Shown here: positions 33,477 to 42,285 of the stretch, piece after piece
Layout of the letters: the number at the start of each line of letters is the position of its first letter
How positions within the stretch are numbered: position 1 is the stretch's first letter
Assembly (NCBI GenBank): GCA_018823745.1
Contig: JAHJHR010000007.1
Span: 1 to 64,000 of the forward strand
Reading direction: 5' to 3'
DNA from: Alphaproteobacteria bacterium
GTDB lineage: Bacteria; Pseudomonadota; Alphaproteobacteria; Oceanibaculales; Oceanibaculaceae
Length of the DNA stretch: 64,000 nt
Notes under the pieces: generated by a model
Told to the model about the DNA's origin: nothing
Databases searched by the model: none
What the model saw: the letters and a program-made list of their open reading frames with translations, nothing else
Program-made: the position numbers and the translations under genes

Positions 33477-33575
33477 GGTACGTCTTGTTGCCCAATATTC
33501 AAGCCACGGTCAAAAAAGGAACCGCATACCTCGCCTAAGGTCCCCTCGTCTTCTGCACACAGGACAGGGTTTCCG

Positions 33576-34733
33576 ATGGCTGGTATCGACATAGACGGCA
33601 TTACCAAGAATTTCGGCCGCACCGAGGTGCTGCGCCGGGTCGATCTCGACATCCGCGCGGGGGAGTTCATGACCCTGGTCGGCCCCTCGGGCTGCGGCAA
33701 GTCGACCTTGCTGCGCATCGTTGCCGGGCTGGAGCTGCAATCCAGCGGCTCGGTGCGCATCGCCGATACGCCGGTCGACAGCCTGCGGCCCCGCGACCGC
33801 GACCTGGCCATGGTGTTCCAGTCCTACGCGCTGTACCCGCATCTGACGGTGGGCGAAAACATCGCCGTGCCGCTGCGCATGCGGCAGCTGAAGGGACACC
33901 AACGCTGGCCCTATCTGGGCGCGCTGATGCCCGGCGCCCGCGACATTGAGCGCGCGATTGCCGCCGAGGTCGGGTCGGTGGCCGACATGCTGGATATCGG
34001 CCATCTGCTGGCGCGCAAGCCGGGCCAGCTTTCCGGCGGGCAGCGCCAGCGCGTGGCGCTGGGCCGCGCCATGGTGCGCCACCCCAAGGCCTTCCTGATG
34101 GATGAGCCGCTGTCCAATCTGGATGCCAAGCTGCGCGTCCATATGCGCGCTGAAATCGCACAGCTGCACCGCCGGCTGGGCACCACCTTCATCTATGTCA
34201 CGCATGACCAGTCCGAGGCGATGACCATGTCGGACCGCATCGCCGTCATGATGGATGGCGCGATCCTGCAGGTCGCCGCACCCGACACCGTCTATAACGA
34301 CCCGACCGACATCCGCGTCGCCGAATTCATCGGCAGCCCGAAGATCAACGTGCTGCCCGCCATGGTGCGGGCCGATGGCAGCCTTGCCGTCGAGGACAGC
34401 ATCATTGCGGTGGAGGCCGGGGCCGCGCCGGGCGAGCCGGTGACGCTGGCGTTCCGGCCGGAGCATGCCCTGCTGGCCGATCCGGAACAGGCGGCACTGC
34501 GTGGCCGCATCGCCCATGTCGAGAATCTTGGCTCCGACATTCTGGTGCATGTGCGGGTCGGCGAGAGCGGCCAGCCGCCGCTGGTGGTGCGCACCGCGCC
34601 AAACGGCCACCGGCACGAGATCGGCGAGAAGACCGGCATCGACCTGTCTTCCCGCCTGCCCTTGCTGTTCGGCCGTGACGGCAAGCGCATCGGCGTAGCA
34701 TCCGCCCGGCAGCGGGAGGCCGCGCATGGTTGA
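33576..34733 (+). CDS. Ugp/Mal-type ABC transporter ATP-binding protein
   Basis: A 385-residue ATPase: Walker A GPSGCGKST, Q-loop in VFQSYALYPHLTVGENI, signature LSGGQRQRVALGRAMV, Walker B AFLMDEPLSNLDAKL, and switch His in YVTHDQSEAMT. A C-terminal OB/TOBE domain (residues 250-385) marks it as the CUT1/MalK-UgpC type. An unusual insert of about 20 residues (GHQRWPYLGALMPGARDIER) lies between the Q-loop and the signature. The ATG at 33576 follows AGGG; the open frame further upstream lies in the promoter region. It overlaps the next permease gene by 8 bases and leads the operon. Confidence 0.9.
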   Translation: MAGIDIDGITKNFGRTEVLRRVDLDIRAGEFMTLVGPSGCGKSTLLRIVAGLELQSSGSVRIADTPVDSLRPRDRDLAMVFQSYALYPHLTVGENIAVPLRMRQLKGHQRWPYLGALMPGARDIERAIAAEVGSVADMLDIGHLLARKPGQLSGGQRQRVALGRAMVRHPKAFLMDEPLSNLDAKLRVHMRAEIAQLHRRLGTTFIYVTHDQSEAMTMSDRIAVMMDGAILQVAAPDTVYNDPTDIRVAEFIGSPKINVLPAMVRADGSLAVEDSIIAVEAGAAPGEPVTLAFRPEHALLADPEQAALRGRIAHVENLGSDILVHVRVGESGQPPLVVRTAPNGHRHEIGEKTGIDLSSRLPLLFGRDGKRIGVASARQREAAHG

Positions 34734-35670
34734 TCACGTCCTGGACCGCCCTCTGGCTGAAGCCAAACCGGTTCCCGCCACGCTGGGGCGCTGGGTGCAG
34801 TTGCGCCAGGCGATGGCCGCCTACGCGCTCTGCACGCCAGCCGTGGTGCTGATGATCGCCCTGCTGGTCGGGCCGATCCTGGCGGTGATGGCACTGTCGC
34901 TGACCGATTATCAGCTCGGCGCGAAGAGCCTCGCCTTCATCGGCCTGGAAAACTACGTCGAGATGTTCGGCGAACGGGTGTTCTGGATCTCGCTGACCAA
35001 CACGATGATCTATGTCGCCCTTGTGGTGCCGGGCTCGGTACTGCTGGGCCTCGGTGTCGCCCTGCTGATCGAGGCCGGCGACAGCGGCAAGACCTTCTAC
35101 CGCGCGGTGTTCTTCCTGCCGGTGATGGCGACGCTGATCGCCATGGCCATCGTCTGGGAGTTCATGCTGCACCCGCAATTCGGGCTGGTGAATCTGCTGC
35201 TGAAGCTGGTCGGCATGACGCCGCAGAACTGGCTGACCGATGGCGATCTGGCGCTCTACGTGCTGGCGACCATCGGCATCTGGCAGGCGGTCGGCTTCAA
35301 CATGGTGTTGTTCCTGGCCGGCATCGTGTCGATCCCGCGCTTCCTCTATGACGCCGCCGAGATGGACGGCGTGCCCAGCGCCTGGGAGCGCTTCCGCCTG
35401 GTGACCTGGCCGATGCTGGGGCCGGTGACGCTGTTCGTGGTCGTCATCACCTCGATCCGCTCCTTCCAGGTGTTCGACACCGTGCATGTGCTGACCAAGG
35501 GCGGCCCGAACAAGGCGACCGAGGTGCTGCTCTACACCATGTACGCCGAGGGCTTCGAATTCTTCCGCTCCGGCTATGCCGCCGCCATCACCGTGGTCTT
35601 CCTGGCCTTCGTACTGCTGCTGACGGTGGTGAAGACCCAGCTGATCGACAAGAAGGTGCATTACCAATGA
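34726..35670 (+). CDS. Ugp/Mal-type ABC permease (UgpA/MalF-like)
   Basis: A 314-residue inner-membrane protein with six predicted membrane segments from about residue 34 to 305. The EAA loop reads DAAEMDGVPSAWERFRLVTWPMLGP, the docking site for the ATPase. The family imports sugars or glycerol-3-phosphate-type compounds. It overlaps the ATPase gene by 8 bases and the second permease gene by 4 bases, so all three are coupled. A short soluble N-terminus precedes the first segment. Confidence 0.9.
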   Translation: MVDHVLDRPLAEAKPVPATLGRWVQLRQAMAAYALCTPAVVLMIALLVGPILAVMALSLTDYQLGAKSLAFIGLENYVEMFGERVFWISLTNTMIYVALVVPGSVLLGLGVALLIEAGDSGKTFYRAVFFLPVMATLIAMAIVWEFMLHPQFGLVNLLLKLVGMTPQNWLTDGDLALYVLATIGIWQAVGFNMVLFLAGIVSIPRFLYDAAEMDGVPSAWERFRLVTWPMLGPVTLFVVVITSIRSFQVFDTVHVLTKGGPNKATEVLLYTMYAEGFEFFRSGYAAAITVVFLAFVLLLTVVKTQLIDKKVHYQ

Positions 35671-36500
35671 GCGCCCGCCCGACCCTCGGTTTCGCCATCC
35701 TGCGCCATGTGCTGCTGCTGGCGGGTGCCGCCTTCATGCTGGCCCCCTTCGTGTGGATGCTCTCCACCTCGCTGAAGCCCTCGACGGAAATCTTCCTCGA
35801 TCATATCCGCCTGTGGCCCGACCAGCTGGCGGTGGTGGAGAACTACACTGCCGCCTTCACCAAGGCGCCGCTACTTTGGTTCCTGCTGAACGGGGTGATC
35901 GTCACAATCTCGATCTTCGCCTTGCAGGTGCTGGTGGCCCTGCCCTGCGCCTATGCGCTGTCGAAGCTGCGCTTCAAGGGCAAGCAGGCGCTGTTCGCCG
36001 TGGTGCTGTTGTGCCTGCTGATCCCGCCGCATGCCATCTCGGTGCCGCTGTTCCTGCTGTTCCACCAGATCGGCATTCTCGACAGCTACGCGGCCCTGGT
36101 GGTGCCCTTCACCATCTCGGTATTCGGCATCTTCCTGATGCGGCAGTTCTTCATGACCGTGCCGGATGATCTGATCGACGCTGCCCGCATGGACGGCATC
36201 TCGGAATTCGGCATCGTCTGGCGCGTCATGCTGCCGACCGCCGTTCCGGCGCTGACAGCCTTCGGCATCTTCTCCGTCGTCGCCCACTGGAACGATTATT
36301 TCTGGCCGCTGATCGTCATCAACAGCGAGCATCTGCTGACCCCGCCTCTCGGCGTCGCCGCCTTCCGCAATCAGGAGGCCGGCACCGATTTCGGCCCGCT
36401 GATGGCAGCCGCCACCATCGTCATCGCCCCTCTCGTGATCGCCTTCCTGATGGCCCAACGCCGGTTCATCGAGGGCATCGCGCTGACGGGCATGAAGTAG
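35667..36500 (+). CDS. Ugp/Mal-type ABC permease (UgpE/MalG-like)
   Basis: A 277-residue permease with six membrane segments. The opening VLLLAGAAFMLAPFVWMLSTSLKPSTEIF is typical of UgpE/MalG, and the EAA loop reads DAARMDGISEFGIVWRVMLPTAVPAL. It pairs with the preceding permease to form the channel. It overlaps the previous gene by 4 bases and is followed after 32 bases by the binding-protein gene with its own ribosome site (AGGAG). Confidence 0.9.
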   Translation: MSARPTLGFAILRHVLLLAGAAFMLAPFVWMLSTSLKPSTEIFLDHIRLWPDQLAVVENYTAAFTKAPLLWFLLNGVIVTISIFALQVLVALPCAYALSKLRFKGKQALFAVVLLCLLIPPHAISVPLFLLFHQIGILDSYAALVVPFTISVFGIFLMRQFFMTVPDDLIDAARMDGISEFGIVWRVMLPTAVPALTAFGIFSVVAHWNDYFWPLIVINSEHLLTPPLGVAAFRNQEAGTDFGPLMAAATIVIAPLVIAFLMAQRRFIEGIALTGMK

Positions 36501-36532
36501 CCCCGTCCGTTCAACCAAGCAGGAGTAACGCC

Positions 36533-37804
36533 ATGCTGAAACATCTACTCGCAACCGTGGCCGTCGTTGGCATGACCATCGCCGGCGCGGCGCAGGCCGC
36601 CACCGAGATCGTCGTGCAGTATCCCTATGGCGAGCTGTTCAACGAGACACACAAGCAGATCGCGGCGGAATTCGCCAAGAAGAACCCGGACATCAAGGTC
36701 ACCTTCCGCACTGCCTATGATTCCTATGAGGAAGGCACCCAGAAGATCCTGCGCGAGGCGGTGACCAACCAGCTGCCCGACGTCACCTTCCAGGGGCTGA
36801 ACCGGGTGCGCATCCTGGTCGACCGCGACATCGCCGTGCCGATGGATGATTTCATCAAGGCCGAGAAGGACTTCGAGAAGGAAGGCTTTCACCAGGCGAT
36901 GTTCGACATCGGCACGCAGAACGGCAAGGTCTATGCCCTGCCTTTCGCCATCTCGCTGCCGATCACCTACTGGAACCTTGATCTGGTGAAGCAGGCCGGC
37001 GGCGACGTCGACAATCTGCCGACCACCTGGGACGGCGTCATCGCGCTGGCCAAGAAGATCGACGCGCTGGGTCCGGACATCAACGGCATCACCTATGTCT
37101 GGGACATCACCGGCAACTGGCTGTGGCAGGCCCCGGTCTTCGCCCAGGGCGGCACCATGCTGAACGAAGACGAGAGCAAGGTTGCCTTCGACGGTCCGGC
37201 CGGCCAGTTCGCGATGAAGACCCTGGCCCGCTTCGTCACCGAGGCGAACATGCCGAACCTGTCGCAGGCTGACGCCCGCGCCACCTTCGCCGCCGGCAAG
37301 ACCGGCGTGCACATCACCTCGACCTCCGACCTTGCCAAGACCACCGACATGATCGGCGGCAAGTTCAACCTGAAGACCCATACCTTCCCGGATGTGAAGC
37401 CGGGCGAAGGCCGCCTGCCGGCCGGCGGCAACGTCGCCATGATCGTCTCCGGCGACAAGGCCAAGCAGAAGGCCGCCTGGGAGTTCGTGAAATTCGCCAC
37501 CGGTCCGCTGGGCGCGTCCATCATGGCCAAGACCACCGGCTACATGCCGCCGAACAAGGTCGCCAACGACGTGTATCTGAAGGATTTCTACGTCCAGAAC
37601 CCGAACAACTACACCGCCGTGAAGCAGCTGCCGATCCTTACCAAATGGTATGCGTTCCCGGGTGAGAACGGCCTGAAGATCACCGATGTGATCAAGGACC
37701 ACATGAACTCCATCATCACCCGCAGCCGCTCCAGCGAGCCGCAGAAGGTGTTGGATGACATGACCCGCGACGTCCAGAAGCTGCTGCCGAAAAAGGCCAG
37801 CTAA
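36533..37804 (+). CDS. Ugp-like extracellular solute-binding protein
   Basis: A 423-residue periplasmic binding protein (family 1). The signal peptide (LLATVAVVGMTIAGAAQAA) ends near residue 22. The mature part contains the cluster-1 pattern AAEFAKKNPDIKVTFRTAYD, LPFAISLPITYWNLDLVKQA and GNVAMIVSGDKAKQKAAWEFVKFAT. UgpB-like proteins bind glycerol-3-phosphate or glycerophosphodiesters, and the phosphodiesterase gene that follows supports a phosphodiester-type ligand, though a sugar is possible. AGGAG lies 8 bases before the ATG. A strong hairpin follows the stop, as expected for a highly expressed binding protein. Confidence 0.88.
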   Translation: MLKHLLATVAVVGMTIAGAAQAATEIVVQYPYGELFNETHKQIAAEFAKKNPDIKVTFRTAYDSYEEGTQKILREAVTNQLPDVTFQGLNRVRILVDRDIAVPMDDFIKAEKDFEKEGFHQAMFDIGTQNGKVYALPFAISLPITYWNLDLVKQAGGDVDNLPTTWDGVIALAKKIDALGPDINGITYVWDITGNWLWQAPVFAQGGTMLNEDESKVAFDGPAGQFAMKTLARFVTEANMPNLSQADARATFAAGKTGVHITSTSDLAKTTDMIGGKFNLKTHTFPDVKPGEGRLPAGGNVAMIVSGDKAKQKAAWEFVKFATGPLGASIMAKTTGYMPPNKVANDVYLKDFYVQNPNNYTAVKQLPILTKWYAFPGENGLKITDVIKDHMNSIITRSRSSEPQKVLDDMTRDVQKLLPKKAS

Positions 37805-37824
37805 GACCGCTCCCGTGGACCTGC

Positions 37825-37850
37825 CGGGGCCGGCCTCAGTGCCGGCCCCG
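37825..37850 (+). other. Intercistronic hairpin after the Ugp-like binding protein
   Basis: CGGGGCCGGC (37825-37834) and GCCGGCCCCG (37841-37850) form a perfect 10-base stem with a 6-base loop, 20 bases after the binding-protein stop and 20 before the phosphodiesterase start. No T run follows. Such hairpins protect the upstream message from 3' decay and lower expression downstream, as in malE-malF. Confidence 0.75.
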
Positions 37851-37869
37851 CTTCTCGAAAGCCATTCCG

Positions 37870-38712
37870 ATGAAACTGATTCACCTGACCGACACCCATC
37901 TCGTGCGTGCCGGCGAGATGCTCTACGGCCTCGACCCCAAGGCCCGGCTGGATGCCTGCATCGCCGACATCAATCGCAATCACGGCGATGCCGACCTTGC
38001 CGTCATCACCGGCGATCTGACGCATTTCGGTGACCGCGAGGCGTTCGAGGCGCTGCGCCACTCGCTCGACGCCCTCACCGTGCCGCTGCAGCTGATCGTC
38101 GGCAATCACGACACCAATGCGGTGTTCCGCGAAATCTTCCCGGAAGTCGCCGTGGACGAGACCGGTGCGGTGCAGAGCGTGCGTGACACGCCGGCCGGCC
38201 GGCTGATCTTCCTGGACACCACCCAGGCCGGCACCCATGCCGGCTGGTATGACGAGACCCGGCTGGACTGGCTGGAAGCGCGCCTTGCGGAAAGCGGCGA
38301 TGCGCCGGTCTTCCTGTTCATGCATCACCCGCCCTTCCTGGTGGGCGTGCCGGCGATGGACCGCATCGGCCTGATGCAGCGCGACCTGTTCAGCGCCAGG
38401 ATGACGCACCATCTGCCGCGCATCCGGCATATCTTCTTTGGCCATGTGCACCGGCCGATCTCCGGCTCCTGGCGCGGCGTGCCCTTCTCTACCCTGCGTG
38501 CCATGAACCATCAGGTCTGGCTGGATTTCGGCGATGCCGAAGGCGTTCCCGGCAGCCATGAGCCGCCGGCCTATGCCATCGTGCTGGTCGAGCCGGAGCA
38601 GGTTGTCATCCATTTCCATGACTTCCTGGATGACAGCCGAAAGTTCAACCTGCGCGACGTGGAATACAGCTTCTGGACCGAACAGGAAGCCCGGCTCTCC
38701 GCCGCAGAGTAA
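37870..38712 (+). CDS. GpdQ/CpdA-like metallophosphoesterase (Ugp-like operon)
   Basis: A 280-residue calcineurin-fold enzyme. All five metal motifs are present: LTDTHL (D-x-H), VITGDLTHFG (G-D), IVGNHD (G-N-H-D), MHHPPF (H), and FGHVHRPI (G-H-x-H). This is the class III cyclic nucleotide/glycerophosphodiester phosphodiesterase family that includes GpdQ and CpdA. As the last gene of a Ugp-type importer, hydrolysis of an imported glycerophosphodiester is the simplest role; it has no signal peptide and acts in the cytoplasm. It ends 10 bases before the convergent second phosphoesterase gene. Confidence 0.85.
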   Translation: MKLIHLTDTHLVRAGEMLYGLDPKARLDACIADINRNHGDADLAVITGDLTHFGDREAFEALRHSLDALTVPLQLIVGNHDTNAVFREIFPEVAVDETGAVQSVRDTPAGRLIFLDTTQAGTHAGWYDETRLDWLEARLAESGDAPVFLFMHHPPFLVGVPAMDRIGLMQRDLFSARMTHHLPRIRHIFFGHVHRPISGSWRGVPFSTLRAMNHQVWLDFGDAEGVPGSHEPPAYAIVLVEPEQVVIHFHDFLDDSRKFNLRDVEYSFWTEQEARLSAAE

Positions 38713-38721
38713 GGAGCCCGC

Positions 38722-39534
38722 TTACGCCGGCGAGCCATCCTTGAACAGATAGGGGCCATCGAACTCCCCGATATAACTCTGATGGGTGACCAGACCCGCC
38801 GGCGTCCAGCTGTGAAGATGGATGGCCGGCGGTTCCATCATGAAGGCCGAGGGGCCACCGGGGCGCAGATCCAGCGCCACCTGATGCGCCGGGCTGGGCG
38901 CGACGCTGACCGGCGTGCCATGCCACACCGCTTGGATCGGGCGGTGCAGATGCCCGCAGATCAGGCGCTGTACCTGCCGGTGACTTGCAACGATGTGGCC
39001 CAGCTCCGCCGCGCCCTGCAGCAGGCCGATCTTGTCCATATGGCCAATGCCGGTCGGGAAAGGCGGATGGTGCAGCATGACCAGCGTCGGACATTCGGGC
39101 TGTTCGGCCAGCCGCTCGGCCAGCCAGCCGAGTCGGTCGGCGCACAACTCGCCATGGCTGCGGCCCGGTGTCACCGTGTCCAGCGCCAGCAGGCGCAGCG
39201 GATATTCCTCGATGGCGTATTGAATCCAGTCGGTGCTCTGCGTGAGATAGGCATGATCGGGAAAGCCCTCCCGCAGCGCGCCCCGCTCATCGTGATTGCC
39301 CGGCATCAGATAGACCGGCATGGCGAGCGGCGCCAGGATATCGCGCAGGATGGCGTATTCATTGGCGCTGCCCTCATCCACCAGATCGCCGGTCATGACG
39401 ACGATATCCGGGCGCGGATCGAGCGCGTTCACATGCGCCACTGCGCGTTCCAGATAGGCGGCGGTATCGACGCGGTTATAGGCCGGTTTGCGGTCGCGGG
39501 TGATGTGGGTGTCGGTAATCTGGGCAATCAGCAT
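38722..39534 (-). CDS. GpdQ/CpdA-like metallophosphoesterase (Pot/Fbp-like operon)
   Basis: A 270-residue paralogue of the enzyme at 37870, with the same motifs: ITDTHI, VMTGDLVDEG, MPGNHD, LHHPPF and CGHLHRPI. It shares family and length but differs through most of the chain, so the two are not a recent duplication. It is the last gene of the minus-strand importer operon, starting 21 bases after the ATPase gene ends. The pairing of one enzyme with each importer suggests two different phosphodiesters. No signal peptide is seen. Confidence 0.85.
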   Translation of the reverse strand: MLIAQITDTHITRDRKPAYNRVDTAAYLERAVAHVNALDPRPDIVVMTGDLVDEGSANEYAILRDILAPLAMPVYLMPGNHDERGALREGFPDHAYLTQSTDWIQYAIEEYPLRLLALDTVTPGRSHGELCADRLGWLAERLAEQPECPTLVMLHHPPFPTGIGHMDKIGLLQGAAELGHIVASHRQVQRLICGHLHRPIQAVWHGTPVSVAPSPAHQVALDLRPGGPSAFMMEPPAIHLHSWTPAGLVTHQSYIGEFDGPYLFKDGSPA

Positions 39535-39555
39535 GGTTCAGTCCTGGCTTGCGTC

Positions 39556-40596
39556 TCAATGGGAAAGGGGGATCAGGGCATCGGCATCGAAGGTCAGGCG
39601 TACCGTATCGCCGGCTGAAATCTCGATACGGTTGGGCGCATCGACAATCAGCGGCTCCGGTGCGACGCCCTCGACAAGCAGCCGCTGCCGGTCGCCCAGG
39701 AAAAAGGCGGAGATCACCGTGCCGGTCAGGCCGGGAAGCCCGTCTTCCGCAATCCGCAGTGATTCCGGGCGCAAAGCCGCCTGAAGCGGCCCATCCGGGC
39801 TGTCCCAGGGCAGCGTGCCGCCGGGCAGTTCCAGCAGCCCGTTGCGCACCATGCCGGAGAGCCGGTTGATGTTGCCGATGAAATCAGCGACGAAGCGGTC
39901 GGCGGGCTTCAGGTAGATATCGCGCGGCCGGCCGATCTGGGCCACCTTGCCCTTGCTCATCACCACGATGCGGTCGCCCAGCGCCATCGCCTCGGCCTGA
40001 TCATGCGTGACATAGATCGCGGTGATGCCGAGGCGCCGCAGCAGCCGGTCGATCTCCAGCCGCAGATCCTCGCGCAGCTTGGCGTCCAGCGCCGTCAGCG
40101 GCTCGTCCAGCAGCAGCACGCGCGGCTCCACGGCCAGCGCCCGGGCCAGCGCCACGCGCTGCCGCTGGCCGCCGGAAAGCTGGTCGATGGAACGGTCGGC
40201 CAGTTCCGTGATGCGCATCATCTCCAGCATCTCGGCCACGCGGCGGCGGCGCTCCGCTTCCGGCACGCGGCGGATCTTCAGCCCATAGGCGATGTTGCCG
40301 GCCACGCTCATATTCGGGAACAGCGCGTAGGACTGGAACACCATGCCGACATTCCGCTTCTCGATGGGCAGCGCCGTCACATCCTCATCGTCGAACAGGA
40401 TGCGCCCGCACGCATCCGGCATTTCCAGCCCGGCGATCAGCCGCAGCGTCGTCGTCTTGCCGCAGCCGGACGGGCCGAGAAACACCAGCGTCTCGCCGGC
40501 ATTGACCTCAAGGTCCAGCGGTTCCAGCGCGCGTGTGCCATCGGCGAAGGTCTTGGCGCAGCCGGTCAGGCGGATACGGGTTCCAGGCGTGGTCAT
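39556..40596 (-). CDS. Pot/Fbp-type ABC transporter ATP-binding protein
   Basis: A 346-residue ATPase: Walker A GPSGCGKTT, Q-loop FQSYALFPNMSVAGNIAYGL, signature LSGGQRQRVALARALAV, Walker B VLLLDEPLTALDAKL, and switch His in YVTHDQAEAMA. A TOBE domain ends the protein (residues 270-346), as in PotA, FbpC and PhnT. The pattern YGLKIRRVP and an adjacent metallophosphoesterase favour putrescine/spermidine-, iron- or phosphonate-type systems. It lies 3 bases after the second permease gene. Confidence 0.88.
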   Translation of the reverse strand: MTTPGTRIRLTGCAKTFADGTRALEPLDLEVNAGETLVFLGPSGCGKTTTLRLIAGLEMPDACGRILFDDEDVTALPIEKRNVGMVFQSYALFPNMSVAGNIAYGLKIRRVPEAERRRRVAEMLEMMRITELADRSIDQLSGGQRQRVALARALAVEPRVLLLDEPLTALDAKLREDLRLEIDRLLRRLGITAIYVTHDQAEAMALGDRIVVMSKGKVAQIGRPRDIYLKPADRFVADFIGNINRLSGMVRNGLLELPGGTLPWDSPDGPLQAALRPESLRIAEDGLPGLTGTVISAFFLGDRQRLLVEGVAPEPLIVDAPNRIEISAGDTVRLTFDADALIPLSH

Positions 40597-40599
40597 GTC

Positions 40600-41391
40600 T
40601 CAGGTTTCCTTGCGCCGGCGCGGGCGTGACAGGGCCTGCATCGCCATCAGCAGCGGCAGGATCAGGATGAAGAAGATCAGCGTATAGGCACTGCCGATCT
40701 CCAGGCGCATCGAGGCGTAACTGTCGGCCAGCCCGACCGGCAGGGTCTTGGTCAGGGGCGTGTGCAGCATCCAGGTCAGGTTGAATTCGCCGATGGACAG
40801 CGTCACCACCATCAGCGACCCGGCCAGAATGCCCGACCGGCAATTCGGCAGGATCACGCCGAAGAAGCGATGCGGGAAGCTGGCGCCCAGGCTGCGCGCG
40901 CCCTCCTCCAGCGTTTTCAGGTCGATGGAGGACAAGACCGCCAGCACAGCGCGGATCATGAAAGGCAAAGTGAACAGCACATGGCCGACCAGGATGAAGG
41001 CGGCGCTGGTGCGGAACTCGCGGAAGCCGCCATAGGCGATCAGCAGCGCCAGCGCGGTGGCGAGGCCGGGCACGGCGACCGGCACCACCAGCATTTCCTC
41101 GATCAGCCGTGTCAGCCGCGACGGGCGCTTGGCCAGCGCATAGGCCGCCGGCACGCCGAGGACGAGAGTGCAGGCGAGGCAGGCCAGCGCCAGCCCGAGC
41201 GACAGCGCCAGCGTGTCGGCATAGAGGTCGAGCACCCGCCACACCCAGCGCAGCGTCAGGCCGCTGCTGATGCCCTGGAAGAAATTAACCGTAACGCCGG
41301 CAAGCATCGACATCAGCACCGGGATCACAAGAAAGGCCGCGACCAGCAAGGTCAGCCCGAGTTGTGCCGCGAACAGAAAGGGGCGGTTCAT
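40600..41391 (-). CDS. Pot/Fbp-type ABC permease, second subunit
   Basis: A 263-residue permease with six membrane segments. The EAA loop reads LEEGARSLGASFPHRFFGVILPNCR. The real start is the ATG at 41391 (MNRPFLFAAQLGLTLLV); a longer frame upstream runs in the wrong part of the neighbouring permease gene. It starts 5 bases downstream of the first permease stop. It has the length and pattern of the PotC/PhnV-like subunit. Confidence 0.87.
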   Translation of the reverse strand: MNRPFLFAAQLGLTLLVAAFLVIPVLMSMLAGVTVNFFQGISSGLTLRWVWRVLDLYADTLALSLGLALACLACTLVLGVPAAYALAKRPSRLTRLIEEMLVVPVAVPGLATALALLIAYGGFREFRTSAAFILVGHVLFTLPFMIRAVLAVLSSIDLKTLEEGARSLGASFPHRFFGVILPNCRSGILAGSLMVVTLSIGEFNLTWMLHTPLTKTLPVGLADSYASMRLEIGSAYTLIFFILILPLLMAMQALSRPRRRKET

Positions 41392-41396
41392 CGCCC

Positions 41397-42221
41397 TCAC
41401 CCCGCCGCCGCGACAGAGCTGCCGGCTGCCGTCCGGGCCAGCGCCAGCACAGCCCAGGTTATCAGGCCGAGGATAAGGCTCAGCGCCGCCGCCATGGCGA
41501 TGTTCGCATGCAGCGTGAACTCCGTGTAGATGACCATTGGCAGCACATCGATATTGGTCGCCAGCGTGAAGGCGGTGCCGAAGGCGCCCATCGACGTCGC
41601 GAAGCAGATCGCGCCGGAGGACAGCAGCGCCGGCAGCAGGCCGGGCAGGATGACGTCGCGGGTGACAGCGAAGGTGGAGGCACCCAGCGACCGCGCCGCC
41701 TCCTCCAGCCGGCGGTCCAGCTTCTCGGCGGAGGCCATGACGGTCAGGATGACGCGCGGAATGGAGAAATAGAGATAGCCGATGAACAGCCCCGCCATCG
41801 AATAGGCGAAAACCAGCTTCGAGCCAGTCAGCGCCTGGGTCAGGTCGCCGATCAGCCCCTGCCGTCCGGCCAGCATGATGACCAGGAAACCGACCACCAC
41901 GCCGGGAAAGGACAGCGGCAGCGTCATGATGCCGATCAGCACGGCGCGGCCGGGGAAACGGTTGCGCTCCAGGAACAGCCCGCACACCGCGCACAGCGCC
42001 AGGGTCGCCAGCGTCACCCCGGCCGACAGCAGCACGGTGGCGATCAGGCTTTCGCGGTAGCGCGCATCGGTCAGGATCGCGGCATAGGCCATGATCCCGT
42101 CCGGGCCGCTGCCGGCGGCCAGCGCCAGCCGGCCGATGGGCAGCAGGAAGAAGGCGACGAAGACCAGCAAGGCCGGGGCCAGCAGCAGCGCCAGCAGGGT
42201 GTTTTCGCGCATGTCGGACAT
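41397..42221 (-). CDS. Pot/Fbp-type ABC permease, first subunit
   Basis: A 274-residue permease with six predicted segments, starting MSDMRENTLLALLLAPALLV. The EAA loop is LEEAARSLGASTFAVTRDVILPGLL. It pairs with the subunit at 40600. The ATG at 42221 has GGAACAGG upstream; the frame continues further back through the hairpin region with no start signal. A stable hairpin separates it from the binding-protein gene. Confidence 0.87.
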   Translation of the reverse strand: MSDMRENTLLALLLAPALLVFVAFFLLPIGRLALAAGSGPDGIMAYAAILTDARYRESLIATVLLSAGVTLATLALCAVCGLFLERNRFPGRAVLIGIMTLPLSFPGVVVGFLVIMLAGRQGLIGDLTQALTGSKLVFAYSMAGLFIGYLYFSIPRVILTVMASAEKLDRRLEEAARSLGASTFAVTRDVILPGLLPALLSSGAICFATSMGAFGTAFTLATNIDVLPMVIYTEFTLHANIAMAAALSLILGLITWAVLALARTAAGSSVAAAG

Positions 42222-42243
42222 GATGCCTGTTCCGGAAAGAAGG

Positions 42244-42268
42244 CGGCGGGGCTGAACCAGCCCCGCCG
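42244..42268 (-). other. Intercistronic hairpin after the Pot/Fbp-like binding protein
   Basis: CGGCGGGGCTG (42244-42254) and CAGCCCCGCCG (42258-42268) form a perfect 11-base stem with a 3-base loop, 17 bases after the binding-protein stop. On the transcribed strand it is followed by CCTTCTTTCC, a weak U-rich tract. It could be a partial terminator or an mRNA stabiliser. It is the counterpart of the hairpin at 37825 in the other importer operon. Confidence 0.75.
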
Positions 42269-42285
42269 TCATCACCACAGTTGGG

